Shown here: positions 1 to 7,146 of the stretch, piece after piece | Layout: every line of letters starts with the position of its first letter | Position numbering within the stretch: position 1 is the stretch's first letter | Origin: Candidatus Hydrogenedentes bacterium UBA2224 | Lineage (GTDB): Bacteria > Hydrogenedentota > Hydrogenedentia > Hydrogenedentales > SLHB01 | Direction: 5' to 3' | Assembly (NCBI GenBank): GCA_002348185.1 | Contig: DDYW01000184.1 | Location: forward strand, 1 to 36,820 | DNA: 36,820 nt | The notes under the pieces: generated by a model | What the model was told of the DNA's origin: nothing | Databases searched by the model: none | Seen by the model: the letters and a program-made list of their open reading frames with translations, nothing else | Position numbers and translations under genes: made by a program

Positions 1-210
1 AGACAATAGCCCACCACTTCAGTGGTGGGAGCCTCCGCATCCCACAAGCCACAAGTCCCGTAGGGACGGCAGAATCCTCCCACCCCCGCGGGGAACACAA
101 GACCGGGACGCGTAGTCGCGCCTGCAGGGCTGCCCCTTCCCGAGTCCCATTGAATTGTAGGGGCAGCCCCCCGTGGCTGCCCTCCGGATTGCACGCACCA
201 GCCCAGCATG

Positions 211-243
211 CTTGTTCTTGTAGCGTAGGCGTCTCGCCTGCAT
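211..243 (+). repeat. Dispersed repeat, copy A
   Basis: This copy reads gtaggcgtctcgcctgcat at its 3' end and matches 31507-31540 with one indel and few substitutions. Its core gaggcgt/cgcctgc-like palindrome could form a short hairpin. Two copies more than 31 kb apart in non-coding DNA indicate a dispersed repeat family. Confidence 0.6.
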
Positions 244-381
244 CCTTGCCTCCCGGTGGACGGTATGGACGGTATGGACGGGGCCACCTCGACCAAAGAG
301 TCCATCTCCGTCCGCTGCCGTCTCCACCGGCACCGGCCTTACAGAGCTTTCCTCACCTTATCCGGTGATTCGGAGCCGTGG

Positions 382-410
382 TTGTGTTTTACGCAGCATC
401 TTACTAAGAT
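382..410 (+). promoter_or_regulatory. Candidate sigma70-type promoter for the RHH gene
   Basis: A -35-like TTGTGT (382-387) lies 17 bp before a -10-like TAAGAT (405-410). Transcription would start near 417, leaving a leader of about 84 nt that contains the hairpin at 434-455. The -35 box is a weak match. Confidence 0.35.
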
Positions 411-433
411 GAACGGCGTGATGGAGTAAACGT

Positions 434-455
434 CCGGAGGCGTCAGCGCCTCCGG
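434..455 (+). repeat. 9-bp perfect hairpin in the leader of the RHH gene
   Basis: ccggaggcg (434-442) pairs perfectly with cgcctccgg (447-455) around a tcag loop. It lies between the candidate promoter and the start at 501. It has no T-run, so it is not a standard terminator. It may be one more extragenic palindrome or an mRNA leader structure. Confidence 0.5.
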
Positions 456-500
456 GCCGCGCGCCGGCGTTTCCAGGACACAAAGGGGCGGACACTGCTT

Positions 501-1013
501 ATGTCAAGAATGACGCACGCGAAACAGGAACGCATCATCGAAGCCGTCCGGCGCAATCTCGAAGGAGACGCCGCCGTCGAGTTCATCCGCGAAAGCGGGT
601 TCGCCATGACGTCCGCGGGCATCGCCCGCCATCTGCGTTCCATGGGCGGACGCGGCCACGTCCAGGAATTGATCGAAAGCGACCTCAGCAATATCGAGAT
701 CCTCCAGCATTGCTTTCCCGATGAGGACCTGAGCCACCTGCATGAAGCGCCACCAAGCCAGCCGGAACTCTTCGATACCTCCGAGCACACGGCCGCCGTG
801 CCTCCGCCTGATTTGACCAACCCCGGCATGTTCGACACCAGGAAAATCGCCCTGCGGCTGCCCTCCGACCTCTACGAGGCCATCCAGCTCGCCGCGCATG
901 CCGAAAACACCAGCAAGAACCAGCTCATTGTCGATATCCTTACCTCGGCGCTTGCCCAGATGCCCAAAATGCCCCCGCAGGTTGACGAGGAAGGCACGTT
1001 GCAACCGGGCTGA
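501..1013 (+). CDS. Ribbon-helix-helix domain protein, putative DNA-binding regulator
   Basis: This 170-residue protein has an Arc/HicB/CopG-like ribbon-helix-helix at its C-terminus (about residues 114-152). It opens with a short strand, IALRLPSDLYEAI, continues through helix A, and has a second helix with the typical SKNQLIVDIL. Such domains dimerise and bind DNA through the paired strands. Residues 1-70 form a helical segment I do not recognise, joined by an acidic, proline-rich linker. No toxin-like partner is adjacent, because the next gene is the convergent queG, so an antitoxin role is not supported. The start at 501 has only a weak upstream purine stretch; ATG at 510 is an alternative. 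Target and function are unknown. Confidence 0.7.
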   Translation: MSRMTHAKQERIIEAVRRNLEGDAAVEFIRESGFAMTSAGIARHLRSMGGRGHVQELIESDLSNIEILQHCFPDEDLSHLHEAPPSQPELFDTSEHTAAVPPPDLTNPGMFDTRKIALRLPSDLYEAIQLAAHAENTSKNQLIVDILTSALAQMPKMPPQVDEEGTLQPG

Positions 1014-1037
1014 TCCCTGTTTTTAAACGAACCGGGC

Positions 1038-1991
1038 TTACGAAATCCCCTCGCGTTGATTCCCGCGCGCGACGCGTGCGTTACGCGCCATGCCCGCGTG
1101 TTTGGCCCGCATGATGGGCGTGCCGGCAAATTCTCCGCTGAATTCCGCCTCATCCATTGATTCGAGCCATATGAGGGGCGGATGCGCATGGCCCGCCCGG
1201 GGATGAAAGTCCCGTTCACCGGTAACCGGCACGTCCCTGTTCCAGGGGCAAACCTCCTGGCAGAGGTCGCACCCGAATACCCAATCGCCGAAATGGGGCT
1301 GCAGTTCCGGCGGGATCTCGCCCCGGTTCTCAATGGTGTGCCAGGAGATGCAGCGCCGCGAATCAACCACACGCGGCGCGGTGATGGCTCCCGTGGGACA
1401 GGCGTCGATGCACCGCGTGCAGGCCCCGCACAGGTCTGCCATCGGCGCGTCCGCCGCGAGGTCAAGCGTGGTCGCGATGACGCCCAGAAAGAACCACGAC
1501 CCCAGGTCCCGCCGCAGGATGAGGCTGTTCTTTCCAATCCAGCCCAGTCCGGCCCGTGCCGCCCAGAACTTCTCCAGCACCGGGCCGCTGTCGATGCAGC
1601 AATAGCTCGTCCCAGTGTCCTGCAGCGAATCCATGTAAGCGGCGAGCGCGCGCAAGGGTTTTCGCAATACGCGGTGATAGTCGCGTCCCCAGGCGTACCG
1701 CGACACCCGGCCCGTGTCCGGCGGTTTGGGGGGGCGGGGCGCATGATAATTGCGCGCCACGACCACCACGGAGCGTGCACCGGGGAGTTTCAGGCGCACG
1801 TCCTGGCGCAGCGCCTTCGTGCGTGCCATCCAGTCCATGCCCGCGTGATACCCGTGGGCGAGCCACGCGCCCAGACGGTCTTCCGGATCCACCGGATCGG
1901 CGGCCGCTACGGCGCACGCGTCGAACCCCAGCTCCGCCGCACGGGCCTTGATCGATGCGCTGTGGCGCGCGCTGTCCAGGGGGGGCACCAT
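1038..1991 (-). CDS. queG: Epoxyqueuosine reductase QueG
   Basis: QueG is a cytoplasmic iron-sulfur and cobalamin enzyme that reduces epoxyqueuosine to queuosine at the wobble position of tRNAs with GUN anticodons. The 317-residue product shows the family motifs: GYHAGMDWM near residue 47, IDSGPVLE with the conserved Asp at 134, GWIGKNSL at 150, and two [4Fe-4S] clusters of the ferredoxin type, CGACTRCIDACP (188-199) and CDLCQEVCP (241-249). It is shorter than E. coli QueG because the C-terminal helical repeat extension is missing, as in many bacteria. The ATG at 1991 is preferred because it lies 4 bp after the stop of the SIS gene, so the pair is probably co-transcribed. Confidence 0.93.
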   Translation of the reverse strand: MVPPLDSARHSASIKARAAELGFDACAVAAADPVDPEDRLGAWLAHGYHAGMDWMARTKALRQDVRLKLPGARSVVVVARNYHAPRPPKPPDTGRVSRYAWGRDYHRVLRKPLRALAAYMDSLQDTGTSYCCIDSGPVLEKFWAARAGLGWIGKNSLILRRDLGSWFFLGVIATTLDLAADAPMADLCGACTRCIDACPTGAITAPRVVDSRRCISWHTIENRGEIPPELQPHFGDWVFGCDLCQEVCPWNRDVPVTGERDFHPRAGHAHPPLIWLESMDEAEFSGEFAGTPIMRAKHAGMARNARVARGNQREGIS

Positions 1992-1995
1992 GGGT

Positions 1996-2724
1996 CTATC
2001 GCAGGTTGACGCGGCTGCCGTATTGCTCGATGAGCCGCGCGTTCCATTCGTCGCCGCCGGGGAGGTTGGCCGTCTTGAAGACGGGCGGCTCGATGCCCGC
2101 GTCCGCATACGCGCAACAGACCAGGTAGACGATCTGTTCCATGATGGCGATGCCCACGAAACTCGACGTCGCCGCCGTCATCCGCTCGGTTCCCGGCACC
2201 TGCAACGCGGCGTCCCCCGCGGAGCCGCAATTGTCGATGACCACATCGCAGATCTCGTAGAGCTTCTGTTTCTGTCCCGCGCCCAATGACGCGGCCCGGG
2301 ACTGGTTGAGCGACGTAAGCGCCACCGTTTTAAGCCCCAATTCCCGCGCGTAGAGGGCCATCTCGACGGGAACGGCATTCTTGCCGCTGTTCGAGACAAG
2401 AGTCAGAACCTCGCCGGGACGCGGACCGGCCTTGTCGAGGATGATCTTTGCCAGTCCGGGTGTGCGTTCGAGCTTCGTGCTCGTGGCGGGCCCTTCGTGC
2501 TGCATCAGCGCGGGAAACAGGATCGCATTCACCGGCGCCAGGCCCCCCGCCCGGTAATATACTTCCTCCCCGAGGAAATGAGAGTGTCCCGTCCCGAACA
2601 CGTGCCACACCCCGCCGCGCATCAGGCTTTCGGCAATCAGGGCCGCGGCTTCCCGAATGGCGGCGGCCTGGGTCTGCTCCACTGTGTCCAGCAATTCCCG
2701 ACCCACCTTGAAAAACTCGAGCAT
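1996..2724 (-). CDS. SIS-domain protein of the UPF0309 / COG4821 family
   Basis: The product (242 residues) is a single sugar-isomerase (SIS) domain protein. The family signature is GGVWHVFGTGHSHFLGEE near residues 35-53, followed by FYRAGGL-like YYRAGGLAPVNAI. A second phosphosugar-binding loop, LVSNSGKNAVPVEMA, lies near residues 108-122. The length fits UPF0309 (about 240 aa). SIS domains bind phosphosugars; the exact substrate of this family is not established. The ATG at 2724 follows a good AAGGAG. The gene lies 38 bp after the beta-mannosidase and 4 bp before queG, so a role in handling the released hexose is plausible but inferred. Confidence 0.88.
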   Translation of the reverse strand: MLEFFKVGRELLDTVEQTQAAAIREAAALIAESLMRGGVWHVFGTGHSHFLGEEVYYRAGGLAPVNAILFPALMQHEGPATSTKLERTPGLAKIILDKAGPRPGEVLTLVSNSGKNAVPVEMALYARELGLKTVALTSLNQSRAASLGAGQKQKLYEICDVVIDNCGSAGDAALQVPGTERMTAATSSFVGIAIMEQIVYLVCCAYADAGIEPPVFKTANLPGGDEWNARLIEQYGSRVNLR

Positions 2725-2762
2725 AGCGGTCTCCTTCGTCCGGCAGAGTTTTGTGTACGACG

Positions 2763-5126
2763 CTAGCGCCCCACGGTCTCGGGCGCAAATCCGTGCGGCA
2801 GCGCGGCAATGCGCGTCAGCCAGTCGCGGTATTCCTCCAGGGAAAACGGGGGAGAGCCGGCCACGTAATGGTTGCCGAATGCCTCGCCGCCCGTCTCCCA
2901 GCGGAGAAGATACAGTGTGCGCTCGCTGGCGTACGTGCGGATGCGGCCCACCTGCCAGTTCTGCGCCGCCGGGACGGTCGTCTCGCCCGCGCACAGAACT
3001 TCGCCCCCGGGGCGGGCGACCTCGAACCGTACCGCGGCATCCTGCCGCGTGTCGTTCGCTACGATGACGGGCAGATACTTGTCGTCTCCGGGCTCGCCCA
3101 GCATCAGGCACACCGGCCGCTGCACGCGCCGGATATACCAGTAGGCCAGCTTCTTCCCAAAATAGTAGTCCACGACCGCGTCGGAAAACTGCGGCCATCC
3201 GTCAATCAGGTTCCACCACAGAATCCCGCTGGTCCGCCATTTGCGCTGGCGCGTGGACTCAATGAAATACTTCTTCGCCTCCGCCTGCACGATCTGGCTG
3301 GCCAGGACAAACGTCTCGAGGGTGGGGGGGACGTCCCCGAAATACTCGCGGATCTGGTTGGCCATGAGCTTGATCCGGTTGCGGTCGGCCGCGTTGTGGC
3401 GCAGGTGCGACACGTCGTGGATCCGCCACTGCTCGTTGTCCTGCCAGGGCCACCGGGCGTCTTCCGCGAGGAAACGCTGGATCGACCCGGCATTGGGGCA
3501 GCCGTGGTATCCGATCTCGCCGATGAACGCCGCCGTGTACCGGACATAATACGGGCTCTTGAAATACCCCCGCGGCCCCCAGAGGTGCTGTTCGGGAAGC
3601 GCGCCCTCCGCTTCCGGCGCCCGATACGGCGAACTGGGCACGTAGGGGCGGCCCGGGTCGCACCGGTGCACCACCCGCGGCAGAATGTCCCGCGAAATCC
3701 GGTTGTGTTCCGGAGAAATCCGGTCCGACGCGTAGCATTCGTCGATCTCGTTGTCGCCGCACCACAGCGCCAGGGACGCATGGTTGCGCAGGCGCGTGAC
3801 CACCGCCTCCGCTTCGTGCCGCACGCGGTCGAGAAACGCCCCGGTCTGCGGATACCGGCAACACGCGAAAACAAAATCCTGCCAGACCAGAATGCCCTTT
3901 TCATCGCACAAATCGAAGAAAGCATGGTCCTCGTACACGTTGCCGCCCCAGCAACGAATCATGGTGCAGCCAAGGTCGTCCGCCAGCGCCATTGCCTCGT
4001 CCAGACGCTGCGCGTCGCGGCTGTGGAAGGCGTCCAGGGGCACCCAGTTGGTTCCGCGCACCTGAATGGGCGTGCCGTTGACGCGAAACAGGAAATGTCC
4101 GGCGGGGTCGGGGGGCTCGTCGTAGCGGCACGCGTCGAGACCCCGGGCGCCCAGGGCATGGGGCGTTCCCGCGCTCGCGGTGCGCTCCAGGGTTACCGTG
4201 CGGAGCCCGATGCGGTCGGTCCGTTGCGCAAGCAGCTCGCCGCCGCGCACCAGCCGCGCCGTAACCGCGTAGAGATTGGGCGCTCCGTAGCCTTTCGGCC
4301 ACCACAGGCGGGCGCCGGGCACGGGGATGCGGCAGGCGTCGGCCGCAAATTCCAGCGGCCAGACATGCGTGAACCGATGATCGCCGCAGATTCCCTCGAA
4401 TTCCACCGAGCAGCCGAGCAGGTCGGGGTCGGGAACTCGTACCTCGAACATCACCGCCAGCACCGCTTCCCGCGCGTTAATCTCAAGAGTGCGGTAATAG
4501 ATCTGCTCGAATCCGTACGCGGGACGGGGTTCGAGCCGCACGCCGCGCCAGATGCCCGCCGACACTGCCCGGGGCATGATGTCCCAGCCCCACATGTGCG
4601 GCGCTTTTCGGACATGCAACCCTTCCATGCGGTGCTCCCAGCTCAGCATCGAGGCGTCGTACGGATAGCGGCGGGCGTGGAGCATCGCCGGTTCGAGCCG
4701 GACATGCACCTGGTTCCGGCCGGACCGCAATACCCCGCCTGCCGGGAACCGATGCGGGATCAGCATGTTGTCGCTCCGTCCGATCTCCTCGCCGTTAAGC
4801 CAGACCGTCGCGTAGGTGTCCAGGCCCTCAAATACCAGGTCCCAGTCCCCGCAATCCGTGCTGCCCTCGAACTCGAACTCCCGCGCATACCACCATTCGC
4901 AGGTTTCGAGCGGGCGCAACAACCGGATGTTCCCGCCGAAAAACGGCTCGGGCAGTGTGCCGGCGCGTACGAGATCCAGCTCGACATTGCCGGGAACCAG
5001 CGCGGGCACGCACGCCGCATCGCATCCCGCCAGTTGCCCGGGATGCTTCGGCGCGTCCCGCGACGCTTGAAAACACGTGAGTGACCAGGTTCCGTCCAGA
5101 GAAATGCTCTTCATCGGCCGTTCCAT
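2763..5126 (-). CDS. GH2 beta-mannosidase
   Basis: This 787-residue glycoside hydrolase family 2 enzyme should release terminal beta-mannose from manno-oligosaccharides or N-glycan-like glycans. It has an N-terminal jelly-roll (LDGTWSL start), an Ig-like middle and a TIM barrel. The barrel carries GGNVYEDHAFFDLCDEKGI and VWQDFVFACCRYP, typical of beta-mannosidases. The acid/base is Glu460 in WCGDNEIDE and the likely nucleophile is Glu537 in FIGEIGYHG. No signal peptide is seen, so it probably acts on imported oligosaccharides. The start at 5126 (MERP) or 5114 (MKSISLDG) is uncertain; everything upstream in that frame is non-homologous. It is the first gene of an operon with the SIS gene and queG. 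Confidence 0.9.
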   Translation of the reverse strand: MERPMKSISLDGTWSLTCFQASRDAPKHPGQLAGCDAACVPALVPGNVELDLVRAGTLPEPFFGGNIRLLRPLETCEWWYAREFEFEGSTDCGDWDLVFEGLDTYATVWLNGEEIGRSDNMLIPHRFPAGGVLRSGRNQVHVRLEPAMLHARRYPYDASMLSWEHRMEGLHVRKAPHMWGWDIMPRAVSAGIWRGVRLEPRPAYGFEQIYYRTLEINAREAVLAVMFEVRVPDPDLLGCSVEFEGICGDHRFTHVWPLEFAADACRIPVPGARLWWPKGYGAPNLYAVTARLVRGGELLAQRTDRIGLRTVTLERTASAGTPHALGARGLDACRYDEPPDPAGHFLFRVNGTPIQVRGTNWVPLDAFHSRDAQRLDEAMALADDLGCTMIRCWGGNVYEDHAFFDLCDEKGILVWQDFVFACCRYPQTGAFLDRVRHEAEAVVTRLRNHASLALWCGDNEIDECYASDRISPEHNRISRDILPRVVHRCDPGRPYVPSSPYRAPEAEGALPEQHLWGPRGYFKSPYYVRYTAAFIGEIGYHGCPNAGSIQRFLAEDARWPWQDNEQWRIHDVSHLRHNAADRNRIKLMANQIREYFGDVPPTLETFVLASQIVQAEAKKYFIESTRQRKWRTSGILWWNLIDGWPQFSDAVVDYYFGKKLAYWYIRRVQRPVCLMLGEPGDDKYLPVIVANDTRQDAAVRFEVARPGGEVLCAGETTVPAAQNWQVGRIRTYASERTLYLLRWETGGEAFGNHYVAGSPPFSLEEYRDWLTRIAALPHGFAPETVGR

Positions 5127-5167
5127 ATCCCCTGCGGGGAGGTTTGCTGTGGTCCTTAGCATAGTGG

Positions 5168-5198
5168 TTTGACCCGATGTCAAATCAAGTCGCTTGAC
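5168..5198. promoter_or_regulatory. Overlapping TTGAC/GTCAA inverted repeats between divergent genes
   Basis: TTTGAC (5168-5173) and GTCAAA (5179-5184) form a perfect palindrome with a 5-bp spacer. A third half-site, TTGAC (5194-5198), is inverted relative to the second. The array lies in the 153-bp gap between the divergent beta-mannosidase and membrane-protein genes, and its half-sites double as -35-like boxes on both strands. This placement suits an operator or a pair of back-to-back promoters. No clear -10 box at normal spacing was found for either direction. Confidence 0.4.
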
Positions 5199-5279
5199 GA
5201 TTCCCGCGTTTTGGGACGAATATAGGGGCCTGCCAGGTGTACTCTTACCGGGACACAGGACGGACGAGAGGGGACTGCC

Positions 5280-5846
5280 ATGCCGGGGTTCGATCCGTAT
5301 GACAGAGGCCGCGGCGGCCTCGATCTGGACCAGGTGCTGAACGGGTTCCTGACCCTGCTCCACATCGCCACGGCGCTTTTCGGCGCTGTGCTGCTCGTCG
5401 TCGCGTTCATGTTTGCGCTTCGCGTCTTTGACGTGGTGGAGAACTTCGTGGCGCACCCCGACCGGATGGCCGAGTATGTCCGGATCATCCGGGCGAACGA
5501 TAAGCTGCTGCCGCCCGTCGAGGAACTCTCCAGCGAACCCGGTAACCCGCCCGTGCCCACGAACGAACAAACCGCCGTGGAAACGGCCCCCGCCAGAGCG
5601 GCGGCGTCTTGGAATGACCCCGATGTCTTCGAACGCATGGCGGACCGGGTTCTGGCCGTCCTGATCATGGCGGTGTATGCCATCATCCCCATCGGCATGG
5701 CGCTCGTGGGGCTCAAGATCGTGGTCGCCATGCTTTCGCGCAGGCGCGGCGCGCGACCGGCACAGGAAAAGAGCGAGCCGGACCTCGCCGAGGACGAGGA
5801 CGTCATTGCGGAGAGCGCCAAACCGCAGATCGACACCCGCGCCTGA
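5280..5846 (+). CDS. Two-TM membrane protein of unknown function
   Basis: I do not recognise this 188-residue protein. It has two strongly hydrophobic segments, about residues 22-46 (FLTLLHIATALFGAVLLVVAF) and 122-147 (VLIMAVYAIIPIGMALVGLKI). They are separated by a soluble acidic/proline-rich stretch of about 75 residues. The C-terminus is charged and acidic after a basic RRRGAR, which by the positive-inside rule suggests cytoplasmic termini and an external loop. The ATG at 5280 follows gagagggg. It stands alone, divergent from the beta-mannosidase operon and 149 bp before the phosphoesterase gene. Confidence 0.65.
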   Translation: MPGFDPYDRGRGGLDLDQVLNGFLTLLHIATALFGAVLLVVAFMFALRVFDVVENFVAHPDRMAEYVRIIRANDKLLPPVEELSSEPGNPPVPTNEQTAVETAPARAAASWNDPDVFERMADRVLAVLIMAVYAIIPIGMALVGLKIVVAMLSRRRGARPAQEKSEPDLAEDEDVIAESAKPQIDTRA

Positions 5847-5995
5847 GCAGCTCTTCCCCCATAATCGGTCTCGCGCATCGCCCCGCCCGTTGCGTCTCGA
5901 CGGCCCGCCGGGCCTGTGCAGATGATCTTCGCGCGCTGTTGAGGTATCCTTCCTCAAAAGGGTTGTTGGCCCAACACACTGTCGGGAGAACTGTT

Positions 5996-6895
5996 GTGAA
6001 CGCATACCACCGCATTTCCAGAAGACGCTTCATGGCATCGTCGCTTGCGGGCGCGGCCGCGCTCGGATGGGGAGCAAAGACCCGCGCCCAGGTCCCCGGC
6101 CCCGATCGATGGATCCTGCTGGCGGACGCCCATATCCCCGGCGACCGCGACCGCGCGGAAGGTAAGCCGCCCGTCAAACCCGTTGAGAAATTCGCCGCGA
6201 TGCGCACCGGCGTGCTCGCGCTCGATTACACGCCCGCCGGAGTCCTCATCGCGGGAGATTGCGTCTTCCTCCACGGCGAGCACGAGGATTACGTCACGCT
6301 GAAAGAGGAGTCGCAGCCCCTTGCGGATGCCGGCATCCCCCTCCACATGTCAATGGGCAACCACGACAACCGCCAACGATTCTGGGGCGTCTTTCCCGAT
6401 CATCAGAAACGGAGCGCAGGGGCAGTCGAGGGGAAACATGCGTATATCCTGGACGCCCCCCGCGCCACGTGGTTCGTACTCGACTCCAATCGCGAAACCG
6501 ATTTCACGCCCGGGGAGTTTGGCGCTGCCCAGCTCGAATGGCTCGCGAACGAACTCGACCAGCGTCCAGACAAACCGGCCCTGCTGATCGCCCATCACTA
6601 TCCCGAAGGCGAAAACGGCCTGCTCGATTTCCCCGCGTTCTGGAGCGTCATCCAGCCCCGGAAACAGGTGAAGGCCTACGTCTACGGCCACAGCCACGTC
6701 TGGTCGCAACAGCAGCGCGAGGGGATTCACTTCATCAATCTTCCCGGGCTGGCCTGGTTGTTCTCGGAAGCGGGCGTACCGCGCGCCTGGGTCGAGGCGG
6801 CCGTCCACGACGATCGCGCCGAACTCGGTGTCCGTGTCATGAACGGCGTCACACTGCCCGATGGCGGAAACTACACGCTCCCCTGGCGAACCTGA
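5996..6895 (+). CDS. Tat-exported calcineurin-like metallophosphoesterase
   Basis: The 299-residue product begins with a twin-arginine signal (SRRRFMASSLAGAAALG, residues 8-24, cleavage near TRAQ). It then shows the dimetal phosphoesterase motifs in order: LADAHIPGD (D-x-H), IAGDCV (GD), SMGNHDN (GNHD), IAHHYP and YVYGHSHVW (GHxH). It should hydrolyse a phosphoester in the periplasm; the substrate cannot be read from the sequence. Tat export fits a protein that folds around its metals before transport. I chose the GTG at 5996, six bases after gggaga. An in-frame ATG at 5939 would put 19 unusual residues before the signal. Confidence 0.85.
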   Translation: MNAYHRISRRRFMASSLAGAAALGWGAKTRAQVPGPDRWILLADAHIPGDRDRAEGKPPVKPVEKFAAMRTGVLALDYTPAGVLIAGDCVFLHGEHEDYVTLKEESQPLADAGIPLHMSMGNHDNRQRFWGVFPDHQKRSAGAVEGKHAYILDAPRATWFVLDSNRETDFTPGEFGAAQLEWLANELDQRPDKPALLIAHHYPEGENGLLDFPAFWSVIQPRKQVKAYVYGHSHVWSQQQREGIHFINLPGLAWLFSEAGVPRAWVEAAVHDDRAELGVRVMNGVTLPDGGNYTLPWRT

Positions 6896-7011
6896 GCCGC
6901 TGCATCACCCCGGTGCTCGGCGCCGCTTCGTGTTAATGTCACGCGTCTTCTTTCTGTTACACTGGATGGCGGGCGGGTGGGTGTAGCCCAAGCACAGGGA
7001 GAAGGTCCGCG

Positions 7012-7146
7012 GTGAAACAGCTGGGCATCTGCGGCGGGCGTGAGATGAGCCCCCGCCAGGGCTGCGCACGGCCGGGCCACGCCTTTATCGCGCCGGACAG
7101 CTCGCGCAGGGTGTGGCATCGGTGTGAGATAGGAGAAGTCAGGTGA
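7012..7146 (+). CDS. Possible 44-codon small ORF coupled to the MEMO-like gene
   Basis: A GTG at 7012 follows agggagaagg at good spacing and opens 44 codons that end with TGA at 7144-7146. The stop overlaps the GTG start of the next gene as GTGA, the usual arrangement for translational coupling. The predicted peptide is basic, has three cysteines, and begins MKQLGICGGREMS. It has no signal peptide or family I recognise. An open frame this short is easily random in GC-rich DNA, so the overlap and the RBS are the only support. It may instead be a leader that tunes translation of the downstream gene. Confidence 0.3.
   Translation: MKQLGICGGREMSPRQGCARPGHAFIAPDSSRRVWHRCEIGEVR

Larger units (their letters stand above)
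1..460. repeat. Non-coding palindrome-rich repeat region
   Basis: I see no convincing gene in the first 500 bases; the short open frames on both strands have no recognisable domain. The stretch is packed with inverted repeats. There is a 9-bp hairpin at 10-18/21-29, a 5-bp one at 55-59/63-67, and an 11-bp inverted repeat at 127-137/159-169. The right arm of the last also forms an 8-bp hairpin (161-168/175-182). A 9-bp unit, tggacggta, repeats 2.7 times at 257-281. Bases 211-243 closely match 31507-31540. The layout is like REP/BIME-type dispersed extragenic palindromes; this identity is inferred. Confidence 0.6.

Noticed and set aside
19..368. Two overlapping open frames on opposite strands
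   Set aside because: They run through inverted and tandem repeats, with no RBS or domain.
1003..1038. Repeat aaccgggct after the RHH gene as a terminator
   Set aside because: The two copies are direct rather than inverted, so no hairpin is formed.
2751..5084. 777-codon plus-strand open frame
   Set aside because: It is antisense to the beta-mannosidase and only mirrors GC-biased codons; no domain is readable.
6896..7142. Possible riboswitch or structured leader before the MEMO-like gene
   Set aside because: I could not match it to a known riboswitch consensus and see no clear terminator or anti-terminator pair.
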